From IMG/VR virus record IMGVR_UViG_3300037882_002175, positions 1-28,267 of that record: 28,267 bases of DNA; one strand, given 5' to 3'. The DNA is from a virus. Positions 1 through 6,924 of this stretch are shown here, piece after piece (position 1 is the stretch's first letter; each line of letters opens with the position of its first letter). Both the position numbers and the translations under genes were made by a program. The notes beneath the pieces were generated by a model, which was given only the letters and a program-made list of their open reading frames with translations, was not told the origin of the DNA and searched no databases.

Positions 1-146
1 CAACTAAACAAAAAGATATTGTATATAAGTATTTAAAATATGAAAATATAACAAAAGTTCCTGGTACTGTAAATACTAATAAAGCTAATTTTTTAGTGGC
101 AGTTAGAAATTTAAGAAAAATGGTAAAAAAAACAAATCTTACATAA
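1..146 (+). CDS. 3' end of an unidentified gene (partial)
   Basis: An open frame enters from the left edge (first full codon at base 3) and stops with TAA at 144-146, giving the last 47 residues of a protein. The tail is lysine-rich and ends in KKTNLT. The next gene starts 11 bases downstream on the same strand, so this is probably the preceding member of the same operon. The fragment is too short to recognise a family. Confidence 0.6.
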   Translation, partial: TKQKDIVYKYLKYENITKVPGTVNTNKANFLVAVRNLRKMVKKTNLT

Positions 147-156
147 AGGTAATAAA

Positions 157-357
157 ATGTCATATATAGATAAAGAATTAATAAAAACTGTATATGTTTG
201 CGAAACTGATTGGGAAATTGAGATTGGTGAAACATCTGACATAGTCATTTATCCTTCCATAAAATCTCTAAAAAAACATAGACAGTGTTGGAAAGAATGT
301 GGTATAGTTGAACTTGAGGTTCGTAAAAAGCGTTCGATTAACGATGGAGATTTATGA
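157..357 (+). CDS. Small hypothetical protein, 66 aa
   Basis: A short acidic and lysine-rich protein of unknown function. It has no membrane segment and no motif I recognise; the residues CETDWEIEIGE near the N-terminus suggest a compact beta-type fold, but this is weak. It starts after a modest AAAGGT ribosome site, and its TGA stop overlaps the ATG of the RNA ligase gene (ATGA at 354-357). The two are therefore very likely translationally coupled. Confidence 0.6.
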   Translation: MSYIDKELIKTVYVCETDWEIEIGETSDIVIYPSIKSLKKHRQCWKECGIVELEVRKKRSINDGDL

Positions 358-1397
358 TAAAATACATTATATCGGAACTTTTACAATTAGTGGAACAAGG
401 TTATCTTCGTAAATCAGAAAATGAAGATTTAATTTTATTTAAATACACAGAAAAATGTACGTTTGAAAGATATTGGAATAATCTCACGATGGCTTGTCGT
501 GGATTAGTTTTAGAAAAATCAACAGGACTAGTTGTTGCTAAACCTTTTGAAAAATTCTTTAATTTGAATGAAGTACCACAAAGTGCTTACATTAATTTAC
601 CTAATGAAAGCTATACAATTCATTCTAAGGAAGACGGTAGCCTTGGAATTATTTTTAACTATAAAGGTAAATGGTGTGTCGCGACCTGCGGGAGTCTTAG
701 TTCTCAACAATCACAGGAAGCACAAAAAATGTTATCTCAATATAATCTTGATAATATTCCTAAAAATTATACATTATTGGTGGAGATAATATATCCTGAG
801 AATAAAATAGTGGTTAATTACGGTAATAGACGAGAGTTAATTTTATTGGGTATATTTAATAGGGAAACCGGACAAGAAATACTCAACTTCGATATTTGTG
901 ATATTCCAAAAGCTATTACATTTAATATAACCATAGAAGATGCTATAAAACAACAAAAAACCATATCAAAAGATCAAGAAGGATTTATTGTTCGTTTTAA
1001 TAGTGGACTTCGTGTTAAAATTAAAGGTGAAGAATATGTTAAAATTCATCGTATTATTTCTAATATGTCACCACTTTCTATTTGGGAAGTAATGGAAAAC
1101 GGTAAAGTTGCTCAATCATATATAGAAAATATTCCAGAAGAATATAGAGACGAAATTACTAAAGAATACGTTATACCATTGGAGGATAAATATAAAATCA
1201 TTAAATTAGAAATTAAAGAACAATTACAGTCTTTTTATGAACCAACTATGACAATAAAAGATGTAGCCCTTAGAATGAAGTCTTCACCAGAAATCTTTAC
1301 TCATATGTCAGGAATATTTGCTTTTCTTTCAGGAAAAGGGTATAATAGATATATAATGAATCAAATACGACCAAATGGTAACAAATTAAAGGAGTAA
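354..1397 (+). CDS. RNA ligase, T4 Rnl1-like
   Basis: ATP-dependent RNA ligase of the nucleotidyltransferase superfamily, joining 3'-OH and 5'-phosphate RNA ends. Motif I, the AMP-accepting lysine, is K92 in KEDGS (92-96), as in T4 RnlA. Upstream are the family signatures ACRGLVLE (48-55) and PFEKFFNLNE (64-73); further on come LLVEIIYP (141-148), motif IV EGFIVRF (209-215) and motif V VKIKGEEYVK (221-230). At 347 residues it is close to T4 Rnl1, with an Rnl1-like C-terminal region. Rnl1 of T4 repairs tRNAs cut by anticodon nucleases; that role here is inferred, and no polynucleotide kinase/phosphatase partner is visible in the window. It begins an operon-like run with the small gene at 1403. 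Confidence 0.9.
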   Translation: MIKYIISELLQLVEQGYLRKSENEDLILFKYTEKCTFERYWNNLTMACRGLVLEKSTGLVVAKPFEKFFNLNEVPQSAYINLPNESYTIHSKEDGSLGIIFNYKGKWCVATCGSLSSQQSQEAQKMLSQYNLDNIPKNYTLLVEIIYPENKIVVNYGNRRELILLGIFNRETGQEILNFDICDIPKAITFNITIEDAIKQQKTISKDQEGFIVRFNSGLRVKIKGEEYVKIHRIISNMSPLSIWEVMENGKVAQSYIENIPEEYRDEITKEYVIPLEDKYKIIKLEIKEQLQSFYEPTMTIKDVALRMKSSPEIFTHMSGIFAFLSGKGYNRYIMNQIRPNGNKLKE

Positions 1398-1402
1398 TTA
1401 TA

Positions 1403-1573
1403 ATGTCGAAATTTCATATGGTTTTTTATACAAAAAAATGTTCTCCTGTATTTAAAAAATTTAAATCATTAAAACAACTTGATATATTTATTAAAACGTT
1501 TAAATCTGATGAAGATAATTGGATTTTTTATTCCATTACTAATATTGTTGGAGAATTTAAGGAGTACTCATAA
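1403..1573 (+). CDS. Small hypothetical protein, 56 aa
   Basis: A 56-residue frame begins with ATG at 1403 after a strong AAAGGAG site and ends with TAA at 1571-1573, whose last base is the first base of the next ATG (TAATG). The good ribosome site and the coupling at both ends argue that it is real. The protein is basic and aromatic-rich (MSKFHMVFYTKKCSPVF at the N-terminus). I recognise no family. Confidence 0.6.
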   Translation: MSKFHMVFYTKKCSPVFKKFKSLKQLDIFIKTFKSDEDNWIFYSITNIVGEFKEYS

Positions 1574-1908
1574 TGAGACCATTAGATGAACTTCCGACAA
1601 AATTGAAACCATTAATTAAAAAGCGAGCAAAAGCTTTAGGTATTACAACTAGGGCTAACGTTAGCGAAAAATTTTGTTATTTAATGAAAACCGGCACACA
1701 ATTAGAGGGTAAGTTTAAAACTCCGTTTATGGTTTGTAAAGGTTATCCGAGTTTAATTGGAGATGAAGAGACTGGTAGCGTCTGGATTGCTGTTGTTGGT
1801 TTAAGAGATTGGTTTAAGACTAGTCCTATTATATCATGTAAAACTAAAAAAACGCATATTGAGTTTCAAACTGAAAATTCTTTTTATAGATTAGAGATTG
1901 GAAAATAA
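1573..1908 (+). CDS. Hypothetical protein, 111 aa
   Basis: Unrecognised protein. The first 30 residues are basic and probably helical (KLKPLIKKRAKALGI); the rest looks like a small beta domain (FMVCKGYP, GSVWIAVVGL, THIEFQT, SFYRLEIGK). It is preceded by GGAG at 1561 and coupled to the upstream small gene by TAATG. It lies between the RNA ligase and the NAD-related pair. No catalytic motif is visible. Confidence 0.6.
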   Translation: MRPLDELPTKLKPLIKKRAKALGITTRANVSEKFCYLMKTGTQLEGKFKTPFMVCKGYPSLIGDEETGSVWIAVVGLRDWFKTSPIISCKTKKTHIEFQTENSFYRLEIGK

Positions 1909-1955
1909 CAAGTAAGTATGAAAGCTAGTTGAATATTACTAGTGAAAGGTAAGAG

Positions 1956-2702
1956 ATGTCGATATATCTAAATAATACATTAGTAATCCCTACTATATTT
2001 CCTGACGGAACTTCACAAATATGGAAAATTCCAGAACACACAATTAAGCTTTACTCTGAAGCTAGAGTCGTTTGGAAATTTCAAAACGAAGCCGAATTTA
2101 TACATTTATCACAGTTAAAACATCTATTAGACAGTTATAATATACAAACATTTTTAGAAATACTTTACATGCCTTACGCTAGACAAGATAAGGGAGTTTC
2201 TAATAATTCCACGTTCGCATTATATCCGTTTTGTAAATTATTGAAATCATTAAATTTCCTTCAAATATTCATTCTTGATCCACATAGTAAGACAACATTA
2301 GAATTATTAAACGCTAAGGGTTACTATCCTTCAACGCAAATTACTAATCTATATTTAACTGAAAAATATGACACACTTTGTTATCCAGACAAAGGTGCTG
2401 TTGAAAAATATTCTAAAAAGTATATACAACCATTTATTTACGCAGACAAAATTAGAGATCAACTTAGTGGTAATATTTTAAGTATTGATATTGTTGGAGA
2501 TTGTAAAGATAAAAAAATTTTAATCGTTGATGATATTTGTGATTATGGTAATACTTTCATCAAATTGGCGGAACAATTATATAAGCATGGAGCTAAAGAC
2601 GTTGATTTATTTATAACTCATGGTTTATTTTCTGGAGGCGTGGAAATGGTTAAAAAAAGTGGAATTAAAAATATATATACGCCCGACGGATTACAAAAAT
2701 AA
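1956..2702 (+). CDS. PRPP-synthetase-like enzyme; candidate ADP-ribose pyrophosphate synthetase (NARP1 Adps-like)
   Basis: Member of the ribose-phosphate pyrophosphokinase fold, which transfers pyrophosphate from ATP to the C1 hydroxyl of a ribose. Visible signatures: YARQDK (74-79), DPHS (108-111), PDKGAVEKY (144-152), the phosphoribosyl loop VDDICDYGNTF (191-201) and THGLFSGG (221-228). It has 248 residues, shorter than the usual 310-320 of cellular Prs. In the loop that holds the 5'-phosphate of ribose-5-phosphate, the usual small residues (DTAGT/DGGGT) are replaced by DYGNT. It lies 113 bases upstream of a NAMPT-like gene. Together these match the phage NARP1 pair, in which the Prs-like protein acts on ADP-ribose. 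A conventional PRPP supplier for the NAMPT-like enzyme is the alternative. The start follows AAAGGTAAGAG. Confidence 0.85.
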   Translation: MSIYLNNTLVIPTIFPDGTSQIWKIPEHTIKLYSEARVVWKFQNEAEFIHLSQLKHLLDSYNIQTFLEILYMPYARQDKGVSNNSTFALYPFCKLLKSLNFLQIFILDPHSKTTLELLNAKGYYPSTQITNLYLTEKYDTLCYPDKGAVEKYSKKYIQPFIYADKIRDQLSGNILSIDIVGDCKDKKILIVDDICDYGNTFIKLAEQLYKHGAKDVDLFITHGLFSGGVEMVKKSGIKNIYTPDGLQK

Positions 2703-2773
2703 TTATGAGCAAACCGACAATTTGTCCCGAAAAAAGATTTGATATTTAGAAAAAATAAGATTATAATTAAAAA

Positions 2774-2791
2774 AGAGTAGAATAATACTCT
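2774..2791 (+). other. Small hairpin upstream of the NAMPT-like gene
   Basis: Six-base inverted repeat AGAGTA (2774-2779) and TACTCT (2786-2791) around a six-base loop, in the AT-rich 113-base gap between the Prs-like and NAMPT-like genes. No U-tract follows. It may be an RNA stability or attenuation element; its function is unknown. Confidence 0.3.
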
Positions 2792-2815
2792 AATAAATGT
2801 ATAGGAGATTATACA

Positions 2816-4306
2816 ATGAAAAAAAGACAAACGTTAAATGCTATGTTATTATGTGATTTTTATAAAATTTCACATAGAGAACTTTACCCTCAAGGTATGG
2901 AAATATGTTATTCAACTTGGACGCCGAGAGCATCAAGAATGAACAACGTTAATGACGTTGTTGTATTTGGACAACAAGCCTTTATTAAAAAATATTTAAT
3001 TGATTTTTTTAATGAGGAGTTTTTTCAACAACCAAAAGAACAAATTATTGCGGATTATAGTCGTATTATTAAATACACTTTAGGGGTTCAAGAACCAGAC
3101 GTTAAACATATTGAAGAATTACACGATCTGGGATATCTTCCTCTCGAAATTAAAGCATTACCTGAAGGTTCGGTAGTTCCACTTCGTGTTCCAACAATGA
3201 CAATTCAAAATACCGATAAACGATTTTTTTGGCTTACAAATTATATCGAAACATTAGCTTCTTGTGAATTATGGCAAGCATCAACTTCGGCAACTATTGC
3301 TAGAGAATATCGTAAAATTCTCAATAAAGCAGCAATTGAGACCGTTGGTGATACGGGATTTGTCGGGTTCCAGGGACACGATTTTTCCATGCGGGGACTA
3401 AGTTCCTTATCTTCCTCTATTTCTAGCGGAATGGGACATCTTTTGTCTTTTGTTGGAACAGATACAATTCCGGCAATTCAAGGTGCCGAAGAGTATTATA
3501 ACGCTAATGTTGAAAAAGAACTTATCGGGACATCCATCCCTGCGTCCGAACATAGTATTGAATGTTCCTATGGCGATGATTTAGAATATTTTAGAAAAAT
3601 TATTACTGAAATTCACCCTAAGGGATTAATATCTATGGTTTCAGATGGATATGATTTTTGGAAAGTTATTAGTGAAGTATTACCGGCACTTAAAAGTGAA
3701 ATTATGTCTAGATCTGGAGGTCCTGTCGGTGATAAAGTCGTAATTAGACCTGATAGTGGAGATCCTGTACTTATTGTATGTGGCGATCCTAATGGAAAAA
3801 CTGAACTAGAACGTAAAGGTGCGATAGAAGCACTTTGGGATATTTTTGGTGGAACTGTTACGTCTAAAGGATATAAAGTACTTGATAGTCATATTGGTCT
3901 TATTTATGGAGACGCCATCACTCTTAAGCGTTGTCAGGAAATTTGTGATAGACTTAAACAAAAAGGGTTCGCTTCGACTAATATAGTGCTAGGTATTGGA
4001 AGTTACAGTTACCAATACAATACTAGAGATACATTTGGTTATGCATTAAAATCAACTTATTGTGTTATTAACGGTGACGAAAAACAAATCTTTAAAGATC
4101 CAAAAACTGATAATGGTATTAAAAAATCACAAAAAGGTATGGTTGCTGTATTAAAAAATAATAACACTTTTGTTGTTGTTGATGGACTTAATACTAATTG
4201 TACCATTGCGGGAGACGACGAACTTACGACAGTTTTTAAAGATGGACAACTTTTAGTTGATGATTCTTTTGAAAATATTAGAAATAGACTTGCAATTTTC
4301 AAATAA
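2816..4306 (+). CDS. nadV: Nicotinamide phosphoribosyltransferase family; candidate nicotinamide ADP-ribose transferase (NARP1 Namat-like)
   Basis: Full-length (496 aa) member of the NAMPT/NadV family. NAMPT joins nicotinamide to PRPP to give NMN; the NARP1 homologue joins nicotinamide to ADP-ribose pyrophosphate to give NAD+ directly. Family marks: CDFYKISHRELYP (13-25), HDFSMRGLSS (188-197), GTDTIPA with D216, the catalytic histidine in SEHS (H246), SDGYDFW (276-282) and RPDSGDP (311-317), close in position to H247, R311 and D313 of human NAMPT. The start follows AGGAG. No NMN adenylyltransferase is seen in the window, which favours the one-step NARP1 chemistry with the upstream Prs-like protein over NARP2, but sequence alone cannot separate the two substrates. 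Confidence 0.9.
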   Translation: MKKRQTLNAMLLCDFYKISHRELYPQGMEICYSTWTPRASRMNNVNDVVVFGQQAFIKKYLIDFFNEEFFQQPKEQIIADYSRIIKYTLGVQEPDVKHIEELHDLGYLPLEIKALPEGSVVPLRVPTMTIQNTDKRFFWLTNYIETLASCELWQASTSATIAREYRKILNKAAIETVGDTGFVGFQGHDFSMRGLSSLSSSISSGMGHLLSFVGTDTIPAIQGAEEYYNANVEKELIGTSIPASEHSIECSYGDDLEYFRKIITEIHPKGLISMVSDGYDFWKVISEVLPALKSEIMSRSGGPVGDKVVIRPDSGDPVLIVCGDPNGKTELERKGAIEALWDIFGGTVTSKGYKVLDSHIGLIYGDAITLKRCQEICDRLKQKGFASTNIVLGIGSYSYQYNTRDTFGYALKSTYCVINGDEKQIFKDPKTDNGIKKSQKGMVAVLKNNNTFVVVDGLNTNCTIAGDDELTTVFKDGQLLVDDSFENIRNRLAIFK

Positions 4307-4328
4307 ATGTGATAACTTTGTATTTGAT

Positions 4329-4428
4329 AATAATTAGTAGCGACTTGAAGCATTGCTATAGTCCTAAGGTTGAACCGTAAGGGTTCGAAAAGAAATGAAT
4401 ACGTAGTTTTTTTGTGCTACTAATTATT
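4329..4428 (+). ncRNA. Structured RNA candidate 1 (13-bp closing helix)
   Basis: The 13 bases at 4329-4341 (AATAATTAGTAGC) are the exact reverse complement of 4416-4428. Inside are a hairpin GAACC-GTAAG-GGTTC (4372-4386) and a possible GACT/AGTC stem (4342-4363) enclosing AGC-ATT-GCT. The element is about 100 bases, contains no plausible frame and lies in the 359-base gap after the NAMPT-like gene. The strand is assumed from the neighbouring genes; no known RNA class was recognised. Confidence 0.55.
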
Positions 4429-4451
4429 TAAAAGACAAACTGAACCTATAA

Positions 4452-4527
4452 ATATTACACTGGAGACTAGGAGTTCCTTGTCAGGATGTAACGATAGTCA
4501 TAATTTGACAATTATGAAGTGTAATAT
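4452..4527 (+). ncRNA. Structured RNA candidate 2 (10-bp closing helix)
   Basis: 4452-4461 (ATATTACACT) pairs perfectly with 4518-4527. It encloses GACTA (4465-4469) with TAGTC (4495-4499), a CCT-TGTC-AGG mini-stem inside that, and a perfect 7-bp hairpin CATAATT-TGAC-AATTATG (4499-4516). This gives a 76-base branched fold of tRNA size, but with no TTCGA T-loop or anticodon arm. It is 23 bases from candidate 1 and 9 bases from candidate 3. Confidence 0.55.
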
Positions 4528-4536
4528 GTGTTTTCT

Positions 4537-4633
4537 CACATAAGCGAGAATCTCGTTTCCCAAACCTTGCCTCTGCAATTGAAAAATTGTGAATCGGCTC
4601 GTACAGTTTAATCTCGCTTGTGTGTTTTTTTTT
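4537..4633 (+). ncRNA. Structured RNA candidate 3 with U-tract end
   Basis: 4537-4549 (CACATAAGCGAGA) pairs over 13 positions with 4612-4624 (one G-U pair) and is followed directly by nine T residues (4625-4633), so the element probably ends as an intrinsic terminator on the plus strand. Inside is a CAATT-GAAA-AATTG hairpin with a GAAA tetraloop (4576-4589). A 62-base interior is unusually large for a simple terminator. This suggests a discrete RNA or a terminator fused to a regulatory fold. Confidence 0.55.
4612..4633 (+). terminator. Likely intrinsic terminator of the NAD/RNA block
   Basis: The 3' arm of the 13-bp helix at 4612-4624 is immediately followed by T9. Transcription from the NAMPT-like gene and the RNA elements would stop here. 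The gene at 4666 then needs its own promoter or read-through. Confidence 0.55.
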
Positions 4634-4665
4634 GAGTTATTAGGAAATTCCAAAGAGGTGATTTT

Positions 4666-4896
4666 ATGTATATGAATTTGTTTTTCAACTCAAAATCTAG
4701 AACATGCGAATGTGTTCCGATACCTATTGATGGATATGTTTATGTTTCACAAGAAAATCACAGTGAAAACCGAGCAGGACATGATGTAATTACTAAAAAA
4801 TTTAAATGCGTACAATGTCCTCTTTGTAAAAAAAGATATTCGATTGGTGATTCTCTTGAAACAGAGAAAATATTTATACCATATAACAATGTGTGA
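4666..4896 (+). CDS. Small cysteine-rich protein, probable zinc knuckle, 76 aa
   Basis: The start follows a good AGAGGTGA site. Residues 48-54 contain C-x2-C-x2-C (CVQCPLC) followed by KKRYSIG, with another CEC near residues 14-16, a pattern that could bind one zinc ion. There is no membrane segment. It may bind nucleic acid or a protein; the role is unknown. It is the first gene after the structured-RNA block and its stop is 6 bases from the next start. Confidence 0.6.
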   Translation: MYMNLFFNSKSRTCECVPIPIDGYVYVSQENHSENRAGHDVITKKFKCVQCPLCKKRYSIGDSLETEKIFIPYNNV

Positions 4897-4902
4897 GACA
4901 CA

Positions 4903-5208
4903 ATGAAATATACGAATGACGATATCATAGTTGAAGCTAAACAATATATCGCCAATGGCGATACTAATTACCAATTTTATGAATTGTGTGCTTATTTTGA
5001 TTTCCCTAAAGAAATATATATGTCGGCAGAAGATTGTGAAATATACATTAATGTTGCAGAAGGTGTTCAATTTCACGTTAAGTCTGGCGATTACGTATTT
5101 AAAGATAATAATGGTATTTTTTATTGTCGTAATTATGATGCATTTGAATCGTTATTTAAACCTTTAATTGGCGATTCATTTGAAGAGAAGAAATTGTTTA
5201 TATCGTAG
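4903..5208 (+). CDS. Hypothetical protein, 101 aa
   Basis: An acidic protein with many aspartate, glutamate and tyrosine residues (DDIIVEAKQYIANGD, MSAEDCEIYINVAEG, FHVKSGDYVFKDNNG). It looks like a small alpha/beta protein. I recognise no family. It is tightly spaced after the zinc-knuckle gene, and overlapping frames on both strands are shadows of it. The ribosome site is weak, so it may be translated by coupling. Confidence 0.55.
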   Translation: MKYTNDDIIVEAKQYIANGDTNYQFYELCAYFDFPKEIYMSAEDCEIYINVAEGVQFHVKSGDYVFKDNNGIFYCRNYDAFESLFKPLIGDSFEEKKLFIS

Positions 5209-5313
5209 ACTTATTTTAATGAGTTTACTAAAACTAATATGATAACTTATTGTGGTGGTTTTGAAGTCAAGATTGTTACTGTTGAACTCGAAAAATAATA
5301 GAAAGATGATTTT

Positions 5314-5766
5314 ATGTCAAACGTAATATACATTAAAGGCGATCTTTTCAATGCTACTAAAGGATCAGTATTGGCACATGCTGTAAATGGTCAGGGCGTT
5401 TGGGGATCTGGCATCGCTAAACAATTTAAAGAACATTTTCCTATTTCATTTAATGCATATAAAATGGTGTGTAATACGTTACGAAAAAATAGTATTCCAG
5501 GACTAGCTCTATCATTCGCTAAAGAAAATGGTTACACGGTTTTAGCTTTATTTACAAGTGAAAATTATGGCGATAAAGTTAGTAGTCCTGATGTTATATT
5601 AAGTAATACTTATTCTTGTTTTGAAGATTTGATGGATCATTCGGATATAAGAGAAATTCATATGCCGAAGATTAATAGTGGATTATTTAACGTTCCTTGG
5701 GAATTGACAGAAAAGGTCTTGTTGGAATTTCCGGAAATTACGTTTTACGTTTATAGTCAGGTATGA
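5314..5766 (+). CDS. Macro domain protein (ADP-ribose binding or hydrolase)
   Basis: A stand-alone 150-residue macro domain. Recognisable features are the adenine-contacting aspartate in IKGDLF (D10), the ribose loop AVNGQGVWGSGIAKQF (23-38) and the phosphate-loop region PKINSGLFNVPW (118-129). The short form, with GQGVWGSGIA, resembles the Poa1p/TARG1-like group, whose members dephosphorylate ADP-ribose 1''-phosphate or remove ADP-ribose from proteins or nucleic acids. Which reaction this one performs cannot be read here. Its proximity to a NARP-like pair suggests it may release or recycle ADP-ribose, or reverse ADP-ribosylation by host defence. It is the last plus-strand gene before the head operon arriving from the other side. 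Confidence 0.85.
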   Translation: MSNVIYIKGDLFNATKGSVLAHAVNGQGVWGSGIAKQFKEHFPISFNAYKMVCNTLRKNSIPGLALSFAKENGYTVLALFTSENYGDKVSSPDVILSNTYSCFEDLMDHSDIREIHMPKINSGLFNVPWELTEKVLLEFPEITFYVYSQV

Positions 5767-5813
5767 TTTTCTTTTAATTGGTTTATAGTTTTACAGGTAT
5801 TTTGTGTTTAAGA

Positions 5814-5847
5814 ATAAAAAAAGGGTGTCAACTTTCGCGGACACCCT
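5814..5847 (-). terminator. Intrinsic terminator of the head operon
   Basis: The inverted repeat AGGGTGTC (5822-5829) and GACACCCT (5840-5847) is followed, on the minus strand, by a seven-base U-tract (A-run at 5816-5822 on plus). It lies 40 bases beyond the capsid stop codon. No U-tract exists on the plus side, so it serves the minus-strand transcript. Confidence 0.8.
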
Positions 5848-5886
5848 AATCCTGAGATACCTCTAACTATTTGAAATTGTTAATTA

Positions 5887-6924
5887 TTAGTTAACAATAA
5901 GATTAATTAGAACGTTCTTTCCTGGAGCGTGGCAGAAAAGTGCTTGATCTGTATAGACTCTCATTTCGTAACCTGCATTATCATTTAGCTCTCTAAAGAA
6001 ATCATCTCCTCTTCCTGGTCTCTTAAATGTAACGTCAGAAACCCCAATTCGCATCATTTCATCAAGAGACAACACGTAAGCATAGCTCTCTTTTACGTAG
6101 ATGGAAGGAACGATTTCAATTTTACCATTTTGACCGTGGAACGCTAATTCCTTAGCTCCATTTTCAGACTTAGCTGAAGAATATGATTGGTCGTACATTC
6201 TAAGAGCCGCCTGATCATTAAGTAAATCAGCCCAAGCTTTAGGATTAACTAAAACCATCACTTCGCTATCAAGACCTTTTTCTACAGCGCGAGCAATAGC
6301 GTCTTGGATTTTGTTAAAAGAAAGTGCTGCAGAACCAGCAGAGTAGGTATTACCCTTCCAAAGCGTATATTGTGCTGCATCAATTCCAAACAATGATCCA
6401 GTATTGCTGATAATTTTATGAATTCCAGCAAATTCGTTACCGTATGCACCTTTATGCCAAATAACATCACCAGCAGTCATTGTAAGTGCTGAATTGATTG
6501 TGATTGTTCTAGTATCGAAATCAACCGCAGTAATTGTAACGTTTCCGCGTACAACAGCTCCAGTAGCATCTCGAACTTCGATAGGCATATTTTCTGCACC
6601 ACCCCAAATACCAGGTGCCCATTCTCCAACAGGAATAACGATTGAAGTCGCTGATCCAGTAGAAGTAACAGTTCCGTAACCCATTTGTCCGTAAAGCAAT
6701 TCGATCTCTAATTTCTTAGTGATTGAACGCAACATGTTTCCGATAAGGAATTTAGTTGCTTGTTTAAAAGCTTTAGATCCACCTTCAGCAGAAGCAGCAG
6801 CGGATTTATAACCCAAAGCTGAACGTAAAAGTAGCTGCGTACCACGAACGGTAGCATCTTTAATTTGACCACTGATGGGAGGATTTAGCAAAAATGCATC
6901 GTCTCCACCGGCAGCGAACGTAAC
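5887..6924 (-). CDS. Major capsid protein, exon 2
   Basis: The C-terminal 345 residues of the capsid protein, starting VTFAAGGDDAFLLNPPI and ending NVLINLIVN. The fold resembles the N4 gp56 family of HK97-type capsids (VTFAAGG early; HKGAYGNEFAGIHKI and QDAIARAVEKGLDSEVMVLVNPKAWADLL in the middle). The frame also offers ATG at 6927, but that is not the true start: the N-terminal 56 residues are encoded about 1.1 kb upstream at 8005-8172, separated by a group I intron. Joined, the protein is about 401 residues, the size expected of this family. It is the last gene of the operon. Confidence 0.85.
   Translation of the reverse strand, partial: VTFAAGGDDAFLLNPPISGQIKDATVRGTQLLLRSALGYKSAAASAEGGSKAFKQATKFLIGNMLRSITKKLEIELLYGQMGYGTVTSTGSATSIVIPVGEWAPGIWGGAENMPIEVRDATGAVVRGNVTITAVDFDTRTITINSALTMTAGDVIWHKGAYGNEFAGIHKIISNTGSLFGIDAAQYTLWKGNTYSAGSAALSFNKIQDAIARAVEKGLDSEVMVLVNPKAWADLLNDQAALRMYDQSYSSAKSENGAKELAFHGQNGKIEIVPSIYVKESYAYVLSLDEMMRIGVSDVTFKRPGRGDDFFRELNDNAGYEMRVYTDQALFCHAPGKNVLINLIVN

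Noticed and set aside
4372-4400. TTCGA-containing hairpin resembling a tRNA T-arm
   Set aside because: No acceptor, D-arm or anticodon arm of correct size can be built around it; the closing helix is 13 bp rather than 7.
4452-4527. Group I intron remnant (GACTA/TAGTC like P7)
   Set aside because: No P3 partner upstream, no exons to join, and the whole unit is closed by its own 10-bp helix. The true intron is in the capsid gene.
4747-5076. Minus-strand frames of 109 and 65 codons
   Set aside because: They are shadows of the plus-strand genes at 4666 and 4903, which have a ribosome site and sensible protein composition; the minus products are not.
5239-5298. 19-codon frame between the 101-aa gene and the macro-domain gene
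   Set aside because: Very short, no ribosome site; probably leader sequence for the macro-domain gene.
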